From: Armatimonadota bacterium
Lineage (GTDB): Bacteria > Armatimonadota > HRBIN16
DNA: 64,000 bases
Assembly: GCA_026003175.1 (NCBI GenBank)
Contig: BPGT01000006.1
Coordinates: 1 to 64,000 of the forward strand
Reading direction: 5' to 3'
Both the position numbers and the translations under genes were made by a program. This document shows positions 43,254-51,866 of this stretch, one piece after another. The notes beneath the pieces were generated by a model, which had not been told where the DNA came from, made no database searches, and saw nothing but the letters and a program-made list of their open reading frames with translations. Positions within the stretch are counted from its first letter, which is position 1. Each line of letters starts with the position of its first letter.

Positions 43254-43741
43254 ACCTCTCCCCCTTCCCCTCTCCTGCGAGGAGAGGGGCGCAGGCGCGG
43301 ATGCCCCCTTCCTTTGTAGGGAAGGGGGTCAGGGGGTTAGGTTACTAGACTTTAACCTCTCCCCCGTCCCCTCTCCTACGAGGAGAGGGGAGTTGCCCCC
43401 TTCCCTCGCAGGGAAGGGGGTCAGGGGGTTAGGTTACCAAACTTTAACCTCTCCCCCTTCCCCTCTCCTGCGAGGAGAGGGGCGCAGGCGCGGATGCCCC
43501 CTTCCTTTGTAGGGAAGGGGGTCAGGGGGTTAGGTTACTAGACTTTAACCTCTCCCCCTTCCCCTCTCCTGCGAGGAGAGGGGAGCCGCGCATCGGGCGC
43601 CCCCTTCCTTTGTAGGGAAGGGGGTCAGGGGGTTAGGTTACTAGACTTTAACCTCTCCCCCTTCCCCTCTCCTGCGAGGAGAGGGGAGCCGCGCGTCGGA
43701 CGCCCCCTTCCTTTGTAGGGAAGGGGGTCAGGGGGGTTAGG
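43254..43741. repeat. Palindromic repeat array B (5 units)
   Basis: Five units of about 92-103 bp begin near 43254, 43354, 43446, 43547 and 43650. They share the two nested dyads of array A and alternate spacers (a CGCAGGCGCGGATG type and a GCCGCGCATCGG type). The array fills the gap between the RHS start and the stop of the TlpA fusion gene. The strong hairpins could terminate transcription in both directions. Confidence 0.85.
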
Positions 43742-43770
43742 TCCAACCTGCGGTATCATCCTTCAGAATG

Positions 43771-44907
43771 CTACTGTCCCAGAGCCTGTTTTACCGCCTC
43801 TTCCATCTGCTTCTCGGTGCCCGGCCCGAAACCAACCTGTACCCAGGCGACCTTCCCCTCGCGGTCAATCAGCACAAAGGTAGGGATGCCCTGTACCTTG
43901 TAAGCATTGAGCACTATGCCCTCTTTGTCCATCAGCACGCGGAAGCTGTACTTGTTGTCCTGCATGAACTTCTTCACTGTGTCCAGCTCCTCGCGTGCGT
44001 TCACCGCCAGAACCATCAAGTCACCCGATTTCGCCTTCTCATGCTGGCTAAGCGACTGCGTATGTGGGAGGGACTGTCGGCAAGGCGGACACCACGTCGC
44101 CCAGAAGTCCAGGAACACCACTTTGCCCCGCAGGCTGCTCAGCGAGACCTCGTTGCCCTCCATGTCGGTCAGGGTGAAGTTCGGAGCCTCCTGTCCTTTC
44201 AGTGAAGTGGTATCTTCTTCGGCGCGTTGCGCTGCTGTGGGGGCTTCAGCCTTCTTAGCGCCTGCCGGTGGTTTGAAGGCAAATGCTGTCTTCTGGATGC
44301 TCGGATTGAGTTGCAGAGTGGTGACAACCTCCTCGTAGGTATCGCCATCGGGCATCTTGTACACCATGCGGTATACCAGCCCATCTTTCTGCCCCAAGAA
44401 GAGGGTCATGGTGCCGCCCTTACCCGTCAGCTCCACCACACGGCATGGGGTCGCGCCCACTTTTTGTGCGCCCTTTGCCTGCACTTTCTCAAAGCTCTGC
44501 TGTAGGAACCCTTCCAGAATCTGCCCGAACTGCGGCTCCATCGCCAGAGCGGCGAAGCCTGCAAAGGTCAGGTGTCCGCCAGTCAGAGGCTTGTCTTCTG
44601 GGACAGGCTGTTGTGTATAGGTTTTCTGCTGGGCGTCGTACGTGGTAAAAGTAGTGCCATCGCTAATGAACGACTGCACCAGCTTGCCGTTTTGTGTCAC
44701 CTGCACCAGAAACTGCTTCGGGCGCACGAATTGCACCGACGCCACGAAGGTCTCGCCCATCTTCATCTGCACGGTGGCTCGCAGACTCTGCACCTTCTCG
44801 TACGCCTGCCGAATCTGCTGCATCACCTGTTTGGGGGTCATGCTCTGGGCAAACGCACCTGTTGCCAGTGTGCACACTGCGCAGACGAGCAGTATCGTTC
44901 GTTTCAT
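43771..44907 (-). CDS. LolA-like/DUF2092 domain fused to TlpA-type thioredoxin
   Basis: A 378-residue exported protein. Signal peptide MKRTILLVCAVCTLATGAFA. Residues 22-210 resemble LolA/DUF2092 lipid- or lipoprotein-binding beta folds (QSLRATVQMKMGE, TFTTYDAQQKTYTQ, VVELTGKGGTMTLFLGQ). Residues 235-378 form a TlpA/ResA-like thioredoxin domain with the redox motif WCPPC at 272-276 and the cis-Pro in VQGIPTFVLID. It probably reduces or protects thiols outside the membrane, coupled to a lipid-binding partner domain. Confidence 0.87.
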   Translation of the reverse strand: MKRTILLVCAVCTLATGAFAQSMTPKQVMQQIRQAYEKVQSLRATVQMKMGETFVASVQFVRPKQFLVQVTQNGKLVQSFISDGTTFTTYDAQQKTYTQQPVPEDKPLTGGHLTFAGFAALAMEPQFGQILEGFLQQSFEKVQAKGAQKVGATPCRVVELTGKGGTMTLFLGQKDGLVYRMVYKMPDGDTYEEVVTTLQLNPSIQKTAFAFKPPAGAKKAEAPTAAQRAEEDTTSLKGQEAPNFTLTDMEGNEVSLSSLRGKVVFLDFWATWCPPCRQSLPHTQSLSQHEKAKSGDLMVLAVNAREELDTVKKFMQDNKYSFRVLMDKEGIVLNAYKVQGIPTFVLIDREGKVAWVQVGFGPGTEKQMEEAVKQALGQ

Positions 44908-45090
44908 CCTCTCCGCCTCCTCGCGAATGCTCTTTACCGCAGTATACCAGAAACGGTGGATGAGTCACAAGGAACAACTTCATCTGCAAACAGGCAAATG
45001 CCCGAAGGCAAGCGGTAGCGCTCAAAGAGGATTCTCTTCCTGCCTCTCGGAACTTTACCACAAAGCAAGCACAGAAAGGTTCCTTTGCCG

Positions 45091-46968
45091 ATGGCTCGAG
45101 TGTTCATCCTGCCCGATGAGGTAAGCGTAGACCTGCCCGAAGGCACGCCGCTGGTGCGCGCGCTGTGGCAGGCTGGGATTGCGGTAGAGACCCCATGTGG
45201 CGGGTTTGGGGTTTGTGGGAAATGCAAGGTGCGGTTTACTGGTAGGGCGATTCCGGACCCTACCGAAGAGGAGCTACGCCACGTACCTGCACAGGAGCTG
45301 TCCGAAGGCTGGAGGTTAGCCTGCCGCCACCGGTTGACTGCCGACGCGGAATTGGTCGTGCCCAATGAAAGCCGTCCGGCCATCGCTCAGGTATTGACCA
45401 CCGCTGTAGAGCGTCCCGTCCCGCTGGAACCTGCTGTGCGCCGACTGCCCCTGCATTTGCCCGCACCCAGCACTGCCGACGAGCGTTCCGACCTGCGTCG
45501 CCTGCTGGACGCGCTGCGCGAGCAACACGGCATCGCCGTAGAGGTGGAACAGGTTCCGCTGAGCGTCACGCGGCAGCTGCCTCAGGTGTTGCGCGAATCG
45601 GATTTCCGCCCGTTTGCCGTGCTATTCCATGACCCCGACCATCCCGCCGAGACGCGCCTGCTGGCGGTGCAACCCGACGACACCACCCCCCTACTGGGCA
45701 TGGCGTTTGATATCGGCACCACCACGCTGGTAGGGTATCTGATAGACCTGCAAAGCGGGAAGGATCTCTCTCATGCTGCCCGCCTCAACCCGCAGGTGCA
45801 GTACGGCGACGACGTGGTCTCTCGCTTGACCTTCGTCTATCACGAGCCGTCGGGCTTGAGGTCGCTGCAACACGCGGTCGTGCGCGGCATGAACGAGATT
45901 ATCGCCGAGGCATGTCAGACCGCAGGGGTGGACCCTCACCACATCTTTGAAACAGTAGCGGTTGGCAACACCACCATGTTGCATTTCCTGCTGGGGGTGA
46001 ACACCAACTCTATCGCCGTCGCGCCGTACGTGCCGGTGTTTACCGACCTGCTGAGTGTGGAGGCGCGCCAAATCGGCTTGCGTGTGAACCCATCTGCTCT
46101 GTTAACTACTTTGCCCTGCGTGGCGGGCTACGTGGGTGCAGATACAGTAGCGGTCGCGCTCACGCATCTGTATCAGCCCGATGGGGAAACGGTGCTCGCG
46201 CTGGACATCGGAACCAACGGCGAGGTGGTTCTGCGCCACAGGGGCAAGTACTACTGCACTTCCGCTGCGGCGGGTCCGGCTTTTGAAGGCGGGCGCATCT
46301 ATCAGGGCATCCGCGCCGAGACGGGCGCGGTTTCGCAGATAAGTGTGGAAAGCAACGGCGAGAGCCGCTGGCTGCACGTTACCACCATCGGCGGAGGACT
46401 GCCCAAAGGCATCTGTGGCTCGGGATTGATTGACGCCGCGGCGTGCCTGCTGGATGTTGGCGCGGTGAACGAGGCTGGGCGTATGAACAGTAGCGAGGGC
46501 AGCGTGTGGTGGAGTTCCCATCTCACCATGTTGTGCGAGCAGAAAGCGTTTCAGCTGGTCGCGCCAGAGGCGTCGGGTACTCCCGAAGGAGTGATACTGA
46601 CCCAGAAGGACGTGCGCGAGCTGCAGCTGGCGAAGGGTTCCATCCGCGCGGTGATGGAGGTGCTGCTGCAAGAGGCTGGTATCACGTGGGGAGATGTACA
46701 GCGGCTGCTGGTCGCGGGGGCGTTCGGTATGTATGTGAACCTGCGCTCGGCACAGCGCATCGGCTTGTTGCCTCCCATCCCGCTGGAGCGCATCGAGCCA
46801 GTGGGCAACGCGGCAGGTGCAGGTGCGAAAATCGCCCTGCGTTCGGTGCGCGAGCGCAAGCGTGCCCAATGGCTGGCACAGCAGATGAAACATGTGGTGA
46901 TGACCGGCAATCCGCAATATCAGGAGGCGTATATGGACCATCTCGGCTTTGTGGAGAGCCTGGATTGA
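45091..46968 (+). CDS. RACo-like corrinoid activation protein (2Fe-2S + DUF4445/ASKHA)
   Basis: A 625-residue protein. Residues 1-90 form a [2Fe-2S] ferredoxin domain (CGGFGVCGKC, Cys36, 42, 45, and Cys78 in WRLACRH). The rest is an ASKHA ATPase of the RACo family (GMAFDIGTTTLVGYLIDLQS, AVGNTTMLHFLLG, LALDIGTNGEVVL, GGLPKGICGSGLIDAAA). RACo proteins reductively re-activate Co(II) corrinoid methyltransferases with ATP. The ATG at 45091 is preferred over the TTG six bases upstream. The methyltransferase-type gene follows by 9 bp. Confidence 0.87.
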   Translation: MARVFILPDEVSVDLPEGTPLVRALWQAGIAVETPCGGFGVCGKCKVRFTGRAIPDPTEEELRHVPAQELSEGWRLACRHRLTADAELVVPNESRPAIAQVLTTAVERPVPLEPAVRRLPLHLPAPSTADERSDLRRLLDALREQHGIAVEVEQVPLSVTRQLPQVLRESDFRPFAVLFHDPDHPAETRLLAVQPDDTTPLLGMAFDIGTTTLVGYLIDLQSGKDLSHAARLNPQVQYGDDVVSRLTFVYHEPSGLRSLQHAVVRGMNEIIAEACQTAGVDPHHIFETVAVGNTTMLHFLLGVNTNSIAVAPYVPVFTDLLSVEARQIGLRVNPSALLTTLPCVAGYVGADTVAVALTHLYQPDGETVLALDIGTNGEVVLRHRGKYYCTSAAAGPAFEGGRIYQGIRAETGAVSQISVESNGESRWLHVTTIGGGLPKGICGSGLIDAAACLLDVGAVNEAGRMNSSEGSVWWSSHLTMLCEQKAFQLVAPEASGTPEGVILTQKDVRELQLAKGSIRAVMEVLLQEAGITWGDVQRLLVAGAFGMYVNLRSAQRIGLLPPIPLERIEPVGNAAGAGAKIALRSVRERKRAQWLAQQMKHVVMTGNPQYQEAYMDHLGFVESLD

Positions 46969-46977
46969 GGTGAACCC

Positions 46978-47976
46978 ATGCTTGCACGCGAGCGCGTGTT
47001 GACCGCTTTGAACTTTCAGGAGCCCGACCGCGTGCCCATTTATATATGGATATTCGGGCAACCCGGCGTGATAGACGACATCCTGGCAAAGTACGGCACA
47101 TTCGAAGTCTTCTGTGATGCGCTAGATGTGGACATGACGCAAGCGTTCCCCGCCAGGGGTTTTCTGAAGCAGGGGGCGCCGCCCCACAGCCCCGACTCCG
47201 AGTATGAACCTGCCTACGGCTGGGTGTACACGCTGGACGCGGCTCTGGAATCGGAGTTTACCGATCCCGATGACCCCGCAATCTACACCACCATCCGCGC
47301 CGAGATCGAGCACCACAAAGGACGACGCGGGCGAGCAGTGTTCGTGCAAACACCCGGTGTGTTCGAGGCGGCAAACGGCGTCATCGGACAGGAACAGAAC
47401 CTGATGGAGCTGGCGCTACGTCCCGAACTATGCAAGCAGCTGTATGAGCGCATCGCGCGGTGGTCTGCCCGCTACGCCGAAAACTGTCTGGATCTGGGCG
47501 CAGATGTGATACACATCTCCGACGACTGGGGCATGAACCACGCGCTGATGTTTCGCCCGCAAACGTGGTGGGAGGTCATCTACCCTGCTGAGAAGATTGT
47601 CTGCGATGCGGTGAAGCACAGGGGTGGTCTGCTCTCCTTGCACAGCGACGGGTACATCACTCCTGTACTGGATGGCGTGGTGGAACTGGGCTTTCGCGTG
47701 GTGCATCCGGTACAGGAATCGGCGGGCATGGACCCCATACAGGTAAAGCGAGACTACTTCGGCAAGCTGGGCATCTACGGGGGACTGGACGTGCGTACCA
47801 TGTTGGGACGTGGCTTGCCGCACGAGCGGCTGGCAGATGAGATTCGGCGGGTGATGAACGCCATGAAACCCGGTGGTGGTTACATCTTCTGCACCTCTCA
47901 CATGGTACAGCCCGGCACCCCGCTGGAGGAAGTGGAGTTTGCCTATCAGGTAGCGCACGAAGCGGCGAGATATTGA
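46978..47976 (+). CDS. UroD-family protein (methylcobamide:CoM-type methyltransferase)
   Basis: A 332-residue TIM-barrel protein of the uroporphyrinogen decarboxylase superfamily. Visible blocks: RVLTALNFQEPDRVPIYIWI at the start, DVIHISDDWGMNHALMFRPQ in the middle, GGLLSLHSDGYITPVLDGVV, and FCTSHMVQPGTPLEEVEFAY at the end. The link with a RACo-like gene 9 bp upstream points to corrinoid-dependent methyl transfer from an O- or N-methyl substrate, rather than haem synthesis. No corrinoid-binding protein gene is adjacent. Confidence 0.82.
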   Translation: MLARERVLTALNFQEPDRVPIYIWIFGQPGVIDDILAKYGTFEVFCDALDVDMTQAFPARGFLKQGAPPHSPDSEYEPAYGWVYTLDAALESEFTDPDDPAIYTTIRAEIEHHKGRRGRAVFVQTPGVFEAANGVIGQEQNLMELALRPELCKQLYERIARWSARYAENCLDLGADVIHISDDWGMNHALMFRPQTWWEVIYPAEKIVCDAVKHRGGLLSLHSDGYITPVLDGVVELGFRVVHPVQESAGMDPIQVKRDYFGKLGIYGGLDVRTMLGRGLPHERLADEIRRVMNAMKPGGGYIFCTSHMVQPGTPLEEVEFAYQVAHEAARY

Positions 47977-48004
47977 ACCCAAACGCTCAGAATGGCACAG
48001 TTAC

Positions 48005-49186
48005 TTAGCTCGAAGCGGCAAGGCGTTGTTCTACCATCTCGACGTTTTCTACCGTGCCGTCGGTTATCATCAGCACACCCTGCTGCCTGGCTAAATCGAA
48101 GGCTTCATGGTTTCTGTTCTCCCCGGCAACAGCAGGCACGGCACGCAATCCTGCCTTCCTGAGCAGCTGCGCTCGGCGGATAGCACGCACCACATCGTTG
48201 GCGTCGATGGTCTCGGATACCTCCATAGCGAAGAAAACGGGTTCACCATCCTGTTGCCATGTCCCTCTAACGATGGCGTCTGTGAGGTAGAAGTCCTGCA
48301 TCTCATCCCGAGACAAGTGTTCCTCTACCAGATCCTCCAACTCGTGAGGAAGCAGTCCTCTGGTTCGCCTGAGGAAGCGTCCGAAGTAGGCAGGAGCGCG
48401 CTCGCGATAGTGAACCTCGTAATAGAATCCGGACAGCTTTGCCTGACGCTGTTCCAGCCTGTCCATCCGGCGCACAAGCGAGGTCACAACCTCTACCAGG
48501 TTGCGTACAGTCTCCATCAGCTCCGCTAACCTGCGTTCCTGACTATCCATCCTTTCCTCCAGGCGGGTGAGGCGTTCTCCCTGCTGAGCGATCAATTCCT
48601 CCAGGCGGGTGAGACGTTCTCCCTGCTGGGCGACCAGTTCCTCCAGGCGTGCCAGGCGTTCTTCGTGCCTGTCCAGCCTTGCCGACTGCTGGGCAAGCAG
48701 TTCCTCCAGGCGGGTGAGACGTTCTCCCTGCTGGGCGACCAGTTCCTCCAGGCGTGCCAGGCGTTCTTCGTGCCTGTCCAGCCTTGCCGACTGCTGGGCA
48801 AGCAGTTCCTCCAGGCGGGTGAGACGTTCTCCCTGCTGGGCGACCAGTTCCTCCAGGCGTGCCAGGCGTTCTTCGTGCCTGTCCAGCCTTGCCGACTGCT
48901 GGGCAAGCAGTTCCTCCAGGCGGGTGAGACGTTCTCCCTGCTGGGCGACCAGTTCCTCCAGGCGTGCCAGCCGTTGATCCTGGGTCGTTAGCAGCGCTTC
49001 GAACCGCTGCGATGACGCAACCTGCGCTTGAGACAAGTTAGCAATAGCCCGAGCTAGCTGAGACAGCTGCTCTGGCAGCGCGAGAACCTCCTCAGGCAGG
49101 ATGAGTGCTCGCAGCTGTGCTCGCCAGTCGGGGTGTTCTTCCAGCAAACGGATGAGATCAGAAAAATCCTGTATCGTGAAAGCCAC
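48005..49186 (-). CDS. Coiled-coil protein with putative PD-(D/E)XK-like C-terminus
   Basis: A 393-residue protein. Residues 60-220 are a long heptad coiled coil in which a 35-residue unit (LARLEELVAQQGERLTRLEE, then LLAQQSARLDRHEER) recurs three times. The C-terminal 150 residues include FYYEVHYRERAPAYFGRFLR and FFAMEVSETIDANDVVRAIR, where the acidic residue and following strand resemble the restriction-like endonuclease fold; the usual Lys is Ser. Similar proteins are common in repeat-rich thermophile and cyanobacterial genomes. GTG start at 49186 follows GAGGTG. Confidence 0.72.
   Translation of the reverse strand: MAFTIQDFSDLIRLLEEHPDWRAQLRALILPEEVLALPEQLSQLARAIANLSQAQVASSQRFEALLTTQDQRLARLEELVAQQGERLTRLEELLAQQSARLDRHEERLARLEELVAQQGERLTRLEELLAQQSARLDRHEERLARLEELVAQQGERLTRLEELLAQQSARLDRHEERLARLEELVAQQGERLTRLEELIAQQGERLTRLEERMDSQERRLAELMETVRNLVEVVTSLVRRMDRLEQRQAKLSGFYYEVHYRERAPAYFGRFLRRTRGLLPHELEDLVEEHLSRDEMQDFYLTDAIVRGTWQQDGEPVFFAMEVSETIDANDVVRAIRRAQLLRKAGLRAVPAVAGENRNHEAFDLARQQGVLMITDGTVENVEMVEQRLAASS
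48595..48980. repeat. 105-bp tandem repeats inside the coiled-coil gene
   Basis: Three near-identical copies of a 105-bp unit (five heptads) plus partial units at both ends. The third-base positions also match closely, showing recent duplication rather than selection on protein alone. Copy number is expected to vary between strains. Confidence 0.85.
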
Positions 49187-49287
49187 TGGATATTCACCTC
49201 ACACCGTTATCATACCACATCGCAACCCTGCCTGCCAATTCCCTCTCACTACATGTATCATATAATTTTCTTTTACTTAAAAACTCG

Positions 49288-49316
49288 TTGACAATTTTTT
49301 TCTACTGCACTAAAAT
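49288..49316 (+). promoter_or_regulatory. Consensus sigma-70 promoter of the RpiR operon
   Basis: TTGACA (49288-49293) and TAAAAT (49311-49316) with exactly 17 bp between. The start of the RpiR-type gene lies 22 bp downstream with GGAGG in the leader. One of the strongest promoters in the window. Confidence 0.85.
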
Positions 49317-49338
49317 TAACAAACTGGAGGCGAGCGAT

Positions 49339-50196
49339 ATGGCTTCGGTGCTGGAAAGGGTTTCCGCGCTGTACACATCGCTGAACGAAGCGGAGCGCAA
49401 AGTAGCAGACTTCGTGCTGAACCATCCGGAGGAGGCGCGTGGCTGCAGCGTTATTCACCTCAGCGACCACAGCGGCGTGAGCGAAACCACGGTGGTACGG
49501 TTCTGCCGTTCCATCGGCTTTAAGGGCTATGCCGATTTCAAGCTGGCTCTGGTTGCCGACCTGGCTCCCCAACGCGAGCCTGTGTCTGATGTGCATGGCG
49601 ACGTGTCACCGGAGGATGACTTGCTCCGACTGGTACAGAAGGTGCTGAACATGGACGTGCAGGCGATTGCCAGTACAATGGAGCTGCTGGACATGGGGCA
49701 GTTCGAACGGGCAGTAGAGACTATCGCCGAGGCGCGTCGGGTAGCGATATTCGGAGTGGGCAGCTCGCTGCCGGTGTGTATGGACCTGCAGTACCGACTG
49801 CAACGGTGCGGCATAGATACCCTCTTCTCGGTGGACGACCATCTTCAGGCAATCAACGCCGCGCTCTTGGAGCCGGGCGATGTGGGGCTGGCGGTGTCTT
49901 ACTCAGGAGCGAGCCGCGAAACGGTAGAGTCGGTGGAGCTGGCAAAAGAGGCGGGCGCGCGCACCATCTGCGTCACCAGTTTCCGCCGTTCTCCTCTGGC
50001 GAAGCTGTGCGACATCTGCCTGATTACCTCCGCCGGGCGCACGCAATGGCTGGACGAGACCATCACCGCACGATTGGTGCAGATGGCTCTGTTCGACGCG
50101 TTGTGTGTGGCGCTGGCTCGCCTGAAGCGCCATGAATCACTGCCTATCCTGAGCAAAATCGCTCGCGCTGTAGAGCGAAAGAGGCATACGGTATGA
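49339..50196 (+). CDS. RpiR/MurR-family regulator with SIS domain
   Basis: A 285-residue regulator. Residues 1-80 form the RpiR winged helix (LNEAERKVADFVLNHPEEAR, SDHSGVSETTVVRFCRSIGF). Residues 120-250 form a SIS sugar-phosphate-binding domain (RVAIFGVGSSLPVCMDLQYR, GLAVSYSGASRETVESVELA). It probably senses a phosphosugar and controls the three downstream genes. Stop and next start overlap by ATGA. The ATG at 49339 follows CTGGAGG. Confidence 0.9.
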   Translation: MASVLERVSALYTSLNEAERKVADFVLNHPEEARGCSVIHLSDHSGVSETTVVRFCRSIGFKGYADFKLALVADLAPQREPVSDVHGDVSPEDDLLRLVQKVLNMDVQAIASTMELLDMGQFERAVETIAEARRVAIFGVGSSLPVCMDLQYRLQRCGIDTLFSVDDHLQAINAALLEPGDVGLAVSYSGASRETVESVELAKEAGARTICVTSFRRSPLAKLCDICLITSAGRTQWLDETITARLVQMALFDALCVALARLKRHESLPILSKIARAVERKRHTV

Positions 50197-51866
50197 GCAC
50201 TTCTTTGCAACTCCTGTTGGGCATCAAGACCGACCCGATAGAGTACCGCTATTCCTACCCCTGGCTGTTCCGGTTAGCAGCAGAAGAGGGTGCAGAATAC
50301 ATCCAGCTGGGTAGCACCTTCGAGTTCTACTTCCTGCCCGACGACTTCTTCCACTGGCTGCGCGGACAGGCGGAAAAGGCAGGGGTGCGCATCCACAGCC
50401 TGTTTACCGCTCATCGCGAGCTGGGTGGTTTCTTCCGCAACGAGCCGGGCTGGGAAAACGTCGCGCGGCGCATGTTCGAACGGTATATCCAGATTGGCAG
50501 CATTTTGGGAGCGCAATCGGTGGGGCACAACCCGGGCGCGGTGCTGCGCGACGAGATGCACACCAAACCGCAAGGCGTCGCCCGCTACCTGACGCACTTC
50601 AGGGAATTGATGCACTTTGCATACGAGCAGGGTGTGCCCTGGCTGACCATCGAGCCGATGTCGTGTCTGGCAGAACCGCCCACCCTGCCTGAAGAGATTC
50701 GACAGATGGGCGAGCAACTCACCGCTTACCACAGTCAACACCCGCACACCACCGCCCGTATGGGCTTCTGCGCCGATGTGTCGCACGGTTACGCCGATGA
50801 GACGGGCAACGTCGTTTGGGAGAACTTGCAAACCTTCGAAGCCACTCTGCCTTATCTGTACGAGGTGCATCTGAAGAATACCGATGTCCTCTTTCACTCC
50901 ACCTTCGGTTTCAGCGAAGAGGAAAGGTCTAAAGGTATAGTGCAGATAGAACGGTTTCGCGACCTGCTTCATGCAAACGCACACCTTTTGCCGGTAGACA
51001 GGGTGGTGGGTTATCTGGAAATCTCGGGACCGAAGCTGGGGCGTGACTATAGCGATATCCACCTGGAGAGGCATCTGCGCGAATCGCTGAGATACCTGCG
51101 CGAAACGTGGTGCGCATCTCCACAGCAGGTTGCAGCCTCTTTCGTCTCCTCCGCTTCGCCTTCTATAGAGCCTGTTCGCCTCTCAGCGTCGCTGATGTGC
51201 GCCGACCAGCTGAATCTGGAGTCGCACCTGCGCCAGCTGGAAGCGATGGGCGTTCACTATTTGCACGTGGACCTGATGGATGCGCACTTCACGCCGAACA
51301 TGCCGGTCGGTCTTGTGGTGCTAGAACAGCTGCGTGAGCGCACCCATCTGCCTCTGGACGTGCATCTCATGGTGGAGGACAACGACCTCTTCATCCGCAA
51401 GCTGTTGCCGCTGGGGGTACAGATGATTTCGGTGCACGCCGAGTCCGCCCGACATTTAGACCGCACGCTCAGCCTGATTCGCGAGGGCGGTGCGAAAGCC
51501 GGGGTTGCGCTCAACCCTGCCACACCGCTGGACACACTGGATTACGTGTTAGAAAAACTGGACTTCGTGCTTATCATGACCGTGAACCCGGGTTTCGCCG
51601 GACAAAGGCTGATACCACAGACCCTGCGCAAAATCGCCGACTGCCGTCGCTATCTGGACGGACGTGGTTTCACAGAGATGCCCATTCAGGTGGACGGCAA
51701 CGTGAGCTTCGAGAACATTCCGAAAATGGTGGCGGCAGGGGCGGATATTCTGGTGCTGGGCTCCAGTAGCCTCTATCATCCGGGGGCAACGCTCTGGCAG
51801 AACGGTCGGCAGGTGATGCAAGCGGTGCAGGAGGGGCTTCGCCGGCGCGCGGGAGGTGAGGCTTAG
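50193..51866 (+). CDS. Fusion: TIM-barrel sugar isomerase + ribulose-phosphate 3-epimerase
   Basis: A 557-residue protein. Residues 1-310 resemble the AP-endonuclease-2 sugar isomerase/epimerase fold (EEGAEYIQLG, IHSLFTAHRELGG, WLTIEPMS, FCADVSHGY, YEVHLKNTD, YLEISGP). After a short linker, residues 330-557 are a ribulose-phosphate 3-epimerase-type barrel (SASLMCAD, HVDLMDAHFTPNM, LDVHLMVEDN, VNPGFAGQ, VDGNVSFENI). Together they could isomerise and epimerise one sugar phosphate, such as an allulose-type intermediate. Coupled to the RpiR gene and followed by two dehydrogenases. Confidence 0.87.
   Translation: MSTSLQLLLGIKTDPIEYRYSYPWLFRLAAEEGAEYIQLGSTFEFYFLPDDFFHWLRGQAEKAGVRIHSLFTAHRELGGFFRNEPGWENVARRMFERYIQIGSILGAQSVGHNPGAVLRDEMHTKPQGVARYLTHFRELMHFAYEQGVPWLTIEPMSCLAEPPTLPEEIRQMGEQLTAYHSQHPHTTARMGFCADVSHGYADETGNVVWENLQTFEATLPYLYEVHLKNTDVLFHSTFGFSEEERSKGIVQIERFRDLLHANAHLLPVDRVVGYLEISGPKLGRDYSDIHLERHLRESLRYLRETWCASPQQVAASFVSSASPSIEPVRLSASLMCADQLNLESHLRQLEAMGVHYLHVDLMDAHFTPNMPVGLVVLEQLRERTHLPLDVHLMVEDNDLFIRKLLPLGVQMISVHAESARHLDRTLSLIREGGAKAGVALNPATPLDTLDYVLEKLDFVLIMTVNPGFAGQRLIPQTLRKIADCRRYLDGRGFTEMPIQVDGNVSFENIPKMVAAGADILVLGSSSLYHPGATLWQNGRQVMQAVQEGLRRRAGGEA

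Noticed and set aside
38206-43741. Arrays A and B as CRISPR
   Set aside because: Units are long palindromes of about 100 bp whose variable parts are short and repeated between units, unlike unique spacers. No cas gene is present.
48609-48991. Plus-strand ORFs opposite the coiled-coil gene
   Set aside because: They are antisense images of the 105-bp repeats, with Ser/Arg/Cys-rich low-complexity translations and no start signals.
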